Assembly (NCBI RefSeq): GCF_014161445.1
Contig: NZ_JABBXA010000005.1
Span: 372,001-436,000 of the forward strand
Reading direction: 5' to 3'
Source: Microbispora sp. H13382
Lineage (GTDB): Bacteria > Actinomycetota > Actinomycetes > Streptosporangiales > Streptosporangiaceae
DNA length: 64,000 bases
Part shown: positions 49,339 to 58,801 of the stretch, in pieces
Position numbering within the stretch: position 1 is the stretch's first letter
Layout: every line of letters starts with the position of its first letter
The notes under the pieces: generated by a model
What the model saw: only the letters and a program-made list of their open reading frames with translations
What the model was told of the DNA's origin: nothing
Database searches by the model: none
Position numbers and translations under genes: made by a program

Positions 49339-49959
49339 TCACCCCCGCGCCGTACGCCCGGCTCCGCCGAGTGCGGCGACGAGGGCGAGCGCCAGGTAGA
49401 CCAGCCCCGAGGCGTACCTGAGCGTGCTCGCGCGCAGCCGCCTGCCGAGTGACCCGGCGGTGAGCGCGTACGCGAGGTCGGAGGCCAGCCCGATGACGGC
49501 GATCACCAGTCCGAGAAGGAGGACCTGCCCCGGCACGTCGCCCGAGGGATCCACGAACTGGGGCAGGAACGCCAGGAAGAACAGCACGGTCTTGGGATTC
49601 AGCACGTTGACCATGACGCCTTCGAGGAAGACCCGGCGCAGCGGCTGCGGCCTCGGCTCGTCGCCGTCCGAGCCCCGGCGGGTCAGGGCGCGGACGCCGA
49701 GATAGACCAGGTAGGCGACGCCGGCCCACTTCACCGCGGTGAACAGCGCCGCGGAGCGCGCGAGCAGATAGGACAGCCCGGCCGCCGCGGCGGCGATGTG
49801 GACCAGCGTGCCCGTCTCCACACCCAGGGCCGAGGCGACCCCGGCGCGGCGGCCCTGGGTGACACCCCGGGCGGCGATGTAGAGATGGTTGGGCCCCGGC
49901 ACGGCCACCAGAGCCGCCGAGGTCGCCGCGAAAACCAGGAACGTCGAGGTATCGATCAC
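49339..49959 (-). CDS. LysE/RhtB-family amino-acid exporter
   Basis: 206 residues with about six transmembrane helices and family motifs VPGPNHLYIAARGVTQGRRAGVASALGVETGTLVH and GVMVNVLNPKTVLFFLAFLPQFV. It exports amino acids or homoserine-lactone-like compounds. It directly abuts the end of the hydrolase gene, tail to tail. Substrate not predictable. Confidence 0.92.
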   Translation of the reverse strand: MIDTSTFLVFAATSAALVAVPGPNHLYIAARGVTQGRRAGVASALGVETGTLVHIAAAAAGLSYLLARSAALFTAVKWAGVAYLVYLGVRALTRRGSDGDEPRPQPLRRVFLEGVMVNVLNPKTVLFFLAFLPQFVDPSGDVPGQVLLLGLVIAVIGLASDLAYALTAGSLGRRLRASTLRYASGLVYLALALVAALGGAGRTARG

Positions 49960-50032
49960 GATTGCCGAGGCTAGAAGCGTTCCGTCCCGCGTTCCCGGGC
50001 CAATCGGCTGCCGTGTGCGTGGACCAATCCGC

Positions 50033-50422
50033 TCAGAGCGAGCCGGGTCCCTTGGCGAGGTCCCGTACGATCTGGATCAGCTCGGCCGGGTCGAACGGCT
50101 TGGTGAGATAGGCGTCGACACCGATGTCGTATCCCCGCCTGCGGTCGTCCTCCTGGGCCCGGGCCGTGATGAGCATGACCTTGACGTGCCGGGTACTCGG
50201 GTCCTCCCGCAACCGCCTGGCCGTCTCCCAGCCGTCCAGACGCGGCATCATCACGTCGAGCGTGATCACATCGGGATCCACGTCGTGGACGCGGTCCAAG
50301 CAGTCCTGACCGTCGTAGGCGGTCTCGACCTCGAACCCCTCCAGGGTCAGGTTGACCGCTATGAGCTGCCGGATGACCTCGTCGTCATCCACGACCAGCA
50401 CGCGTCCCAGAAGCTCGCTCAC
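50033..50422 (-). CDS. Stand-alone response-regulator receiver protein
   Basis: 129 residues with a receiver domain only: DDD at the acidic pocket (RVLVVDDDEV), phosphoacceptor Asp in VITLDVMMPRLDG, Thr in LITARAQ and Lys in LTKPFDPAELI. The GTG at 50422 is inferred as the start. With no output domain it probably acts by protein-protein contact, CheY/DivK-like. No partner kinase adjoins it. Confidence 0.88.
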   Translation of the reverse strand: MSELLGRVLVVDDDEVIRQLIAVNLTLEGFEVETAYDGQDCLDRVHDVDPDVITLDVMMPRLDGWETARRLREDPSTRHVKVMLITARAQEDDRRRGYDIGVDAYLTKPFDPAELIQIVRDLAKGPGSL

Positions 50423-50549
50423 GGCGGCAAAGCTAGCAATGAGACGGGGTGGGCGCGCGGTTTTCGCTGATCTACGGGCGCACACTCCCGGGCGGCCGTA
50501 TTGATGTGACGAACGGCCTTCAAGTGCTGGTAGCCTTATCAGCGGTTGA

Positions 50550-50621
50550 GCCCCCTTAGCTCAGGGGATAGAGCACCGGCCTCCGGAGCCGGGTGCGCAG
50601 GTTCGAATCCTGCAGGGGGCA
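50550..50621 (+). tRNA. tRNA-Arg (anticodon CCG)
   Basis: A 72-nt cloverleaf: acceptor GCCCCCT/AGGGGGC with discriminator A; D-arm AGCTCAGGGGATAGAGC; anticodon arm CCGGC-CTCCGGA-GCCGG with anticodon CCG; T-arm with GTTCGAATC. The CCA is not encoded. Its 3' end is the attachment site of the adjacent island. Confidence 0.95.
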
Positions 50622-50634
50622 CACATAGTGCGTT

Positions 50635-50665
50635 AAAGCGGGACAAGCCATGCTTGTCCCGCTTT
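50635..50665 (+). terminator. tRNA-Arg terminator hairpin
   Basis: AAAGCGGGACAAGC-CAT-GCTTGTCCCGCTTT, perfect 14-bp stem followed by T. A near copy with one mispair occurs at 53246-53277. Confidence 0.85.
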
Positions 50666-50954
50666 TCGCTGTTCGGGCGGTCACATGCTGCGTGCCTCAC
50701 TGCTGAACGCCCATCAGGCATGGGAGCTCGTGTCACTGGTCATCGGCCTCGGTGCGCTGCCGACACAGGCACCACGCTGGTCGTCACCTGTGCCGCGCTG
50801 GCCTCGGAAAGGTAGACAGGAGGACCACCGTCTCCCCGGCGGGGACCTTTGTCACTACAGCCCCCTCTCGGGGCGTGGTGGACTCCTGATCGGCCCTGCC
50901 TGTCCTGAATGCCGGCGGGCCGCAGAAGAGGACCTGTGATTCGGGGGGTGCGGG

Positions 50955-52427
50955 TTGTTCGACGCCGATCGCTGTACGGAAGGCTTCCCGGTAGCGCGGA
51001 CCGGGCCCTCAGGGGTAGCGCCGCCCGTCCTGATACAGGGCGGGATGGGAGTGGGGGTGTCCGGCTGGCGGCTGGCACGCGCGGTGGCGAGCACCGGTCA
51101 GCTCGGTGTGGTGTCGGGCACGGCGCTCGACGTCACGCTGGCCCGTCGGCTGCAGCAGGGGGATCCGGGAGGGCATCTGCGTCGGGCGCTGGCCCGTTTC
51201 CCGGTGCCCGAGATCGCCGAGCGGGTCCTGACCCGCTACTTCGTTCCCGGCGAGGCCGGCAGCGGCAGGCCGTACCGGCCGGTGCCGCGTCTGGGGCTGC
51301 GGCACAACCAGGCCGCGGACGAGTTGGCCGTGGTCGCCAACTTCGCCGAGGTCCTGCTCGCAAAGGAGGGGCACCACGGCCTGATCGGGGTCAACTACCT
51401 GGAGAAGATCCAGATGGCCACACCGGCCGCGGTCTACGGGGCGATGCTCGCCGGGGTCGACTACGTGCTTATGGGCGCGGGTATACCGGCTGAGATCCCG
51501 CGGCTGCTCGACGATCTCGCGGCGCACCGGGCGGCGGCAATCTCGGTGACCGTGGCCGGCGGCGAGACGCCGTACACGGTCGGCCTCGACCCGGCGGCGC
51601 TGCTCGGCCGGTTGCTTGCGCCTCTGGCACGGCCCCGGCTGCTGGCGATCGTCTCCTCGCACGTCCTGGCCGCCTACCTTGCGCGCTCGGTCGGCACCAG
51701 GCCGGACGGGTTCGTGATCGAGTCGCCGTCGGCGGGCGGGCACAGCGCGCCGCCGCGCGGCCGGTTGCGGCTGGACGGGGCGGGTGAACCTGTGTACGGC
51801 CCGCGCGACGAGGTGGACACCGGCAAGGTGGCGGCGCTCGGCCTGCCGTTCTGGCTCGCAGGCGGGTACGGCACGCCCGACGGGCTCGCCAGAGCGCTGG
51901 AGATGGGGGCCGCCGGGATCCAGGTGGGGTCGGCATTCGCGCTCTGCCGGGAGTCCGGCCTGGACGACGAGCTCAGGCGGCGACTGCTGCGCGGCGCCGC
52001 TGACGGCACACTTGAGGTCCGCAACGATCCGCACGCCTCCCCTGCGGGGTTCCCCTTCAAGGTCGCCCAGGTCCCCGGCACGCTGTCCGACGCCGGCGTC
52101 TACGCGCAGCGGACCCGGTTGTGCGACCTGGGCTACCTGCGCACGCCCTATCAGAAGCCGGACGGCGGGGTCGGCTACCGCTGCCCGGCTGAACCGGTGG
52201 AGGCCTACGTCCGCAAGGGCGGTCGCGTGGATGAGGCCACCGAGCGCCGGTGCCTGTGCAACGGGCTGCTCGCCGCGATCGGGCTCGGGCAGCGCCGCCC
52301 CGACGGGTATTTGGAGCCCCCGCTGCTCACCCTCGGCCAGGACACCGGCTTCCTCGACGGACTGCCGGCCGACTACTCAGCAGCCGAGGTGGTGGACGGC
52401 ATCCTGCAGGGGACGAGTGCACGGTGA
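50955..52427 (+). CDS. Nitronate monooxygenase-family FMN enzyme
   Basis: 490 residues of the NMO/2-nitropropane-dioxygenase family: GGMGVGVSGWRLARAVAS at the N-terminus, phosphate-binding FVIESPSAGGHSAP and LAGGYGTPDGLARALEMGAAGIQVGSAF. It is longer than typical NMO (about 350) with a C-terminal extension carrying Cys-rich VDEATERRCLCNGLL. A TTG start at 50955 follows a G-rich ribosome site. It is island cargo, just inside the tRNA-Arg site. The oxidised substrate is unknown. Confidence 0.8.
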   Translation: MFDADRCTEGFPVARTGPSGVAPPVLIQGGMGVGVSGWRLARAVASTGQLGVVSGTALDVTLARRLQQGDPGGHLRRALARFPVPEIAERVLTRYFVPGEAGSGRPYRPVPRLGLRHNQAADELAVVANFAEVLLAKEGHHGLIGVNYLEKIQMATPAAVYGAMLAGVDYVLMGAGIPAEIPRLLDDLAAHRAAAISVTVAGGETPYTVGLDPAALLGRLLAPLARPRLLAIVSSHVLAAYLARSVGTRPDGFVIESPSAGGHSAPPRGRLRLDGAGEPVYGPRDEVDTGKVAALGLPFWLAGGYGTPDGLARALEMGAAGIQVGSAFALCRESGLDDELRRRLLRGAADGTLEVRNDPHASPAGFPFKVAQVPGTLSDAGVYAQRTRLCDLGYLRTPYQKPDGGVGYRCPAEPVEAYVRKGGRVDEATERRCLCNGLLAAIGLGQRRPDGYLEPPLLTLGQDTGFLDGLPADYSAAEVVDGILQGTSAR

Positions 52428-52502
52428 CCGGGGCACGGGCTGCGTCGGCGCCGCCCTCGTGTCACCCGACGGCGATCGCCACGAGCGGCCCGACGTCTCG
52501 AC

Positions 52503-52695
52503 GCGGCCACGGTGCTTCGACTCGGCAGCCGTGGTCTCGGCGGTCTACCACCTCGTGGCGCTCGGACATCGCCGCATCGCCCGTGTCGCAGGGCTGTCCA
52601 ACCCTGGAGCACACCCGTGCGCGCATCGCGGCCTACCGCCAGGCCGTGCTCGGTCACGGACTTGGTGAACCACAGGTCATCGAGACCGACTACAC
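52503..52695 (+). pseudogene. LacI-family regulator fragment (frameshifted)
   Basis: One frame gives AAVVSAVYHLVALGHRRIARVAG, and near 52595 the homology jumps to the next frame: LEHTRARIAAYRQAVLGHGLGEPQVIETDY. Together these match the effector domain of a LacI repressor. The HTH and C-terminus are missing. Confidence 0.7.
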
Positions 52696-52864
52696 CTGTC
52701 GAGCACCGCCTGACCGCCGCTTGACCAACCGGGCCTTGAACCCGTCCGCTCCGCTGTTCCGCATCGGAGGGGCGGTCACGACTACGTCGCGGGCAGGGCG
52801 GCGGCAAGGAGCACGACGCCGAGTGAGCCGACGAGTGCGGCGGTGGCGAGTGCCCGCGCGGCGG

Positions 52865-53001
52865 CCGGCCGCCCGATCCGCGTCCGGTTCATCTGGTCGG
52901 GGATCACGCCCGACTCGTGCCACTGGGAGCAGGCATTCTCCTACGACGGCGGCCAGACCTGGGAGACCAACTGGACCATGGACTCCACCCGTGTCGGGTG
53001 A
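52865..53001 (+). pseudogene. C-terminal fragment of a DUF1579-like protein
   Basis: [19 protein letters not shown]...[21 protein letters not shown], ending in TGA at 52999-53001. The WEQAFS.DGG.TWETNW pattern is typical of the C-terminus of DUF1579-like proteins; nothing upstream in frame continues it. Confidence 0.5.
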
Positions 53002-53090
53002 TGCCGTAAGGAAACCTCAGGCCCGAGCGCTCGACGTATGCGTCCGGACCGGCGAGACCATGGCCGGAACGGAAACGCCTGGGGATCGCG

Positions 53091-53234
53091 GTCGTCGCCG
53101 CCGTGCCGCACACGACGGGGGTGATGGATGCCGTCAGCTGCGGAAACTGACACGGGCTTCGACGGTCAGGCTTCGTCCGGATATAACCGCTGGCGGAGTC
53201 GGCGCAGATCTGGTTGGTGCCACGCAGGGGGCAC
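53091..53234. repeat. Island arm, copy 1 (~140 bp, repeated at 61228-61366)
   Basis: About 85% identical by eye to 61228-61366; both end in GCACAGATCT-like sequence then TTGGTGCCACGCAGGGGGCAC, i.e. exactly at the tRNA 3' core. Likely the end of two related integrated elements. Confidence 0.8.
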
Positions 53235-53278
53235 ATATAGTGCGTCAAAGCGGGACAAGCCATGCTTATCCCGCTTTG
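53224..53278. repeat. Duplicated tRNA-Arg 3' end plus terminator (attachment site)
   Basis: Matches 50612-50666 over 55 bp with about four differences, including the terminator hairpin (one arm now mismatched). It contains only the last 9-11 nt of the tRNA, so it is an att duplicate and not a tRNA gene. Confidence 0.85.
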
Positions 53279-53349
53279 AATGTTTTGACCTCGATCGGGT
53301 TGTTCAGCCTAACGGTTGGCGCACGTGATCACCCTGCTGGCGCCGGTGG

Positions 53350-53658
53350 TTGCGCTTGGCGCGTGAGGCGCGGTTGGACGCGCTGGTCGAGCAGGCCACC
53401 GTGGACGCTTATGACGACGAGCGGCTCTCCGGGTTCCACGCCGTGATCGAGGAAAATCTGGCGGTGCCGTTCCGGACGACTGTCCTGGGTGTGGAGGTCA
53501 CCGTCGAGGAGGTCGAGTTGCGCGCGGGGAGCGGGATCGTCGCGATCTGCGTGCGAGGACGGCACCGGCGGGCGATCGGCATCCTCGATCTTCCGCTGCC
53601 GGATCCGCCGCCCGAGGGTTCCGAGTGGTTCGAGGCTTACCGGTACGGGTGCCCCTGA
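53350..53658 (+). CDS. Conserved hypothetical protein (actinomycete 'calcium-binding-like' family)
   Basis: 102 residues: LVEQATVDAYDDERLSGFHAVIEENLAVPFRTTVLGVEVTVEEVEL, a pattern I know from short actinomycete proteins loosely called calcium-binding, although no EF-hand is clear. The start is uncertain (TTG at 53350, weak ribosome site). It is followed at 2 bp by the truncated start of its usual partner gene. Confidence 0.6.
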   Translation: MRLAREARLDALVEQATVDAYDDERLSGFHAVIEENLAVPFRTTVLGVEVTVEEVELRAGSGIVAICVRGRHRRAIGILDLPLPDPPPEGSEWFEAYRYGCP

Positions 53659-53660
53659 CG

Positions 53661-53729
53661 GTGAGCGAGTACCAGTACTACGAGTTCCTCGCGGTCTGGG
53701 ACGCCCACCGGCTGATCACGAATACGTGA
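53661..53729 (+). pseudogene. Truncated start of an SEYQYYEF-family gene
   Basis: GTG start, then VSEYQYYEFLAV, the N-terminus of a conserved actinomycete protein usually encoded directly after the preceding gene; it diverges after 12 residues and stops at 53727-53729. The break is probably the junction of an island rearrangement. Confidence 0.65.
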
Positions 53730-54385
53730 GGGGGATGGTCGGGCCTGGGCCACACGGAGGGACAGGGCGGAGGTCGAGCCGCTCCGGACAAGCCTCCTCG
53801 GACGCTGAGCGCGGGATGTGCGGGTGGCAGGTGAAGGGGCGCCCACCATGAGGCCTGGACGATGTCGCCGGGAGCGGGTCATCGGCCAGGGAAGTGCCAC
53901 GTACGCGCGAGCCGGCCGGCGAGCCTCGCGGAGCGCGCAGGAACGCAAAGGGCTTCGGCAGGAGGGTGTCAGGGCGGGTTCGCCGGCGGCCCGAAGTCGA
54001 ACCAATAGGACTCCCGCCGGCGGACGGTGCGTCACGTTCTCGACCGGCCCGACTCAGGCGATCAGCGAACCGATTCGCTATAACGGCGGGTCGCTCTGAC
54101 ATGCCGTAGCAAGTCGTGGTCACCCCATAGACATAGGATGTGTATCGAGTAGACGTACAGGCTGCCCGTCGTCTCCTGCGGGCCATCGGAACTCTGACAG
54201 GCCCGAGTCCTGGATTGGGCACATATCACTGACGCAGCTGAGGGTGCGCTGGGGAAGCCTGATGGCCGCCGTCCGTACAAGCTACGCTCGAAACTTTCAT
54301 ACCCAACCAACGAGACACACTCACTGCAGAGGCAGGATGTAGTGCACGTTCATCCTATGTATATCGGACAACGGCGACACGCACC
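53730..54385. other. Gene-poor stretch between broken genes and the fucosidases
   Basis: About 650 bp, less GC-rich than the surroundings, with no open frame that looks coding on either strand. Possibly decayed cargo; the right end carries the promoter of the glycosidase genes. Confidence 0.45.
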
Positions 54386-54413
54386 TTGACAGGAAGAAGC
54401 GCGACCGTAGCAT
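54386..54413 (+). promoter_or_regulatory. Sigma70-type promoter of the first fucosidase gene
   Basis: TTGACA (54386-54391), 16-bp spacer, TAGCAT (54408-54413), about 54 bp before the start codon. Confidence 0.6.
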
Positions 54414-54423
54414 CAAGTGCCCC

Positions 54424-54447
54424 GGTGGTCGAATCGATACGACCACC
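54424..54447. promoter_or_regulatory. Operator-like inverted repeat downstream of the fucosidase promoter
   Basis: GGTGGTCG-AATCGATA-CGACCACC, perfect 8-bp arms, starting 11 bp after the -10 element, the place for a repressor roadblock. The cognate regulator is not evident; the nearby LacI gene is broken. Confidence 0.65.
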
Positions 54448-54466
54448 TCCATGACCAGGAGACAGC

Positions 54467-56410
54467 ATGCCCCCCGTGAAGCTGTCCGGGCTACGCCGGC
54501 GAACCGCTCTCGCCGGTACCGCTCTGCTCGCCGGAGCCCTGCTCACCGCTCCGTCTCTGAGCGGCACGGCCACGGCCGCCCCCTCCACGTACGAGCCGAC
54601 CTGGGCCTCGGTGGACCAGCACCCGGCCGCCCCGGAGTGGTTCCAGGACGCCAAGTTCGGCATCTACTGGCACTGGGGGGCCTTCGCCACGCCTGAGTAC
54701 GGCACCGAGTGGTACCCGCGCACCATGTACATCAACGGCTCGAACGAGAACAACCACCACAAGAGCGTCTATGGCGACCCCTCGGTGTGGCCGTACCACA
54801 ACTTCATCGACGGCGCGCGGGACAAGGCGGGCAACTGGGTGCAGTTCGCGCCCAAGCTCAAGTCCGCCGGCGGCAACTTCGACCCGAACGAGTTCGCGCA
54901 ACTGGTCTCCGACTCCGGCGCGAAGTTCGCCGGTCCCGTGGCCGAGCACCACGACGGCTTCTCCATGTGGAACAGCCAGGTGAACGAGTGGAACTCGGTC
55001 GCCCGCGGGCCCAAGCTCGACCTGGTCGGCCTGTTCGCCGACGCGATCCGCGCCAAGAACCTGAAGTTCATGGTCTCGCTGCACCACCTGTACAACTTCA
55101 CCGGCTACTACGACCACGTGCCCGCCCAGCCGACCACCACGCTGAAGAAGCTGTACGGGCAGCTCCCCAACGCCCAGGAGCAGCAGCTCTGGTACGACAA
55201 GCTGAAGGAGGTCGTCGACAAGTACCGGCCGGACATGATCTGGCAGGACGGCGGCCTCTACCTCGTCGACGAGGCCAAGCGGCTCAACTTCCTGTCGTAC
55301 TACTACAACCAGGCCAACTCATGGGGTAAGGAGGTCGTCGCGGCGTACAAGGACGGCTTCAACACCAACGGCGAGGTGTACGACTACGAGCGCGGCGGCC
55401 CCGCCGACATCCGCTCCCCCTACTGGCTGACCGACGACTCCGTCAGCAACCCCTCGTGGTCCTACACCCCGACACTCACGTACTACAGCTCGGCCGCGCT
55501 GGTCCACGCGCTGATCGACCGGGTGAGCAAGAACGGCAACATGCTGCTCAACATCTCGCCCAGGGCCGACGGTTCGATCCCACAGGTCCAGAAGGACCTG
55601 TTGAACGCCATCGGCGGCTACGTGAAGCGCAACGGCGAGTCGATCTACTCCACCCGTGCCTGGACCACCTACGGCGAGGGCCCGACCAAGATGGGCGGGG
55701 GCAGCTTCGTCGAGCCGCGGGCCGGCACGGCGCAGGACATCCGCTACACCCGCAGCAAGGACAACACCGTCCTGTACGCGACCGTGCTCGGCTGGCCGGG
55801 CTCGACCCTCAACCTCGCCTCCCTGGCCACCGGGAAGATGGACCTGTCCAACCTGAGCAAGGCCGAGCTGATCGGCAGCACCGCAGGCACCTACATCGAT
55901 CTGCCCACCCGCACCCAGGACTCCTCCGGCCTGCACATCACCCTGCCCAACCAGCCGTACTCCGCACTGGCCTACGTGGTGAAGCTCACCTTCAACGGTC
56001 CGATGAAGAACTCTCCCAGCACGACGACCGGCGCCTTGCGCGACGTCAACTCCGGCAGGTGCCTGGACGTCGCCAACGTCTCCCAGACCAACGGCGCCCA
56101 GACGCAGATCTGGGACTGCAACGGTGGCGTCAACCAGCAGTGGGCGACCACCGGCGCGAGCGAGCTGCGGGTGTACGGCAACAAGTGCCTGGACGTCAAC
56201 GGCGGCGGCACGGCCGACGGCACCAGCGTGATCATCTGGGACTGCAACGGCCAGAACAACCAGAAGTGGCGCCTCAACTCCAACGGCACCATCACCGCCG
56301 TCGGTGCCAACAAGTGCCTGGACGTCTCGGCCTTTGGCACCGCCAACGGCACCAAGGTCCAGATCTGGTCCTGCACCGGCGCGAACAACCAGAAGTGGAC
56401 CCGAAGCTGA
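54467..56410 (+). CDS. Secreted GH29 alpha-L-fucosidase with ricin-type lectin
   Basis: 647 residues: a basic N-terminus and signal (1-38), GH29 TIM barrel (PEWFQDAKFGIYWHWGAFATPEYGTEWYPR, AEHHDGFSMWNS, nucleophile Asp261 in MIWQDGG, LLNISPRADGSI), a beta-sandwich, and a C-terminal ricin-B/CBM13 module (525-647) with repeated NQQW/NQKW motifs. It removes terminal L-fucose. The ATG at 54467 has GGAG five bases upstream. First of three lectin-tailed glycosidases. Confidence 0.93.
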   Translation: MPPVKLSGLRRRTALAGTALLAGALLTAPSLSGTATAAPSTYEPTWASVDQHPAAPEWFQDAKFGIYWHWGAFATPEYGTEWYPRTMYINGSNENNHHKSVYGDPSVWPYHNFIDGARDKAGNWVQFAPKLKSAGGNFDPNEFAQLVSDSGAKFAGPVAEHHDGFSMWNSQVNEWNSVARGPKLDLVGLFADAIRAKNLKFMVSLHHLYNFTGYYDHVPAQPTTTLKKLYGQLPNAQEQQLWYDKLKEVVDKYRPDMIWQDGGLYLVDEAKRLNFLSYYYNQANSWGKEVVAAYKDGFNTNGEVYDYERGGPADIRSPYWLTDDSVSNPSWSYTPTLTYYSSAALVHALIDRVSKNGNMLLNISPRADGSIPQVQKDLLNAIGGYVKRNGESIYSTRAWTTYGEGPTKMGGGSFVEPRAGTAQDIRYTRSKDNTVLYATVLGWPGSTLNLASLATGKMDLSNLSKAELIGSTAGTYIDLPTRTQDSSGLHITLPNQPYSALAYVVKLTFNGPMKNSPSTTTGALRDVNSGRCLDVANVSQTNGAQTQIWDCNGGVNQQWATTGASELRVYGNKCLDVNGGGTADGTSVIIWDCNGQNNQKWRLNSNGTITAVGANKCLDVSAFGTANGTKVQIWSCTGANNQKWTRS

Positions 56411-58672
<2,262 letters not shown>

Positions 58673-58801
58673 GTCCACTCGAGGCCGGCCTGCTGTTGCG
58701 GCGTCTGGAAAAAGACTCGAGATCGCGCTGACCGGCTTCTTCGACGCCGTCGACCCCGGCGCCACGTCAGAGACGTTAACGCTAATCATTCAGGAGGTCC
58801 T

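Noticed and set aside
50683-50815. Possible remnant of a membrane transporter (AWELVSLVIGLGAL, then TGTTLVVTCAAL in another frame)
   Set aside because: Too short and frame-broken to name; it may be decayed island sequence but the match is not specific.
52904-53263. Conserved coding gene shared by the two island arms (QLRKLTRASTV...ADLVGATQGA in one frame)
   Set aside because: The similarity is at DNA level and ends at the tRNA core; neither copy has a start, and the flanking frame differs. Better read as an element end.
53224-53278. A second tRNA-Arg gene
   Set aside because: Only the last ~11 nt of the tRNA are present; there is no anticodon or D-arm. It is an attachment-site duplicate.
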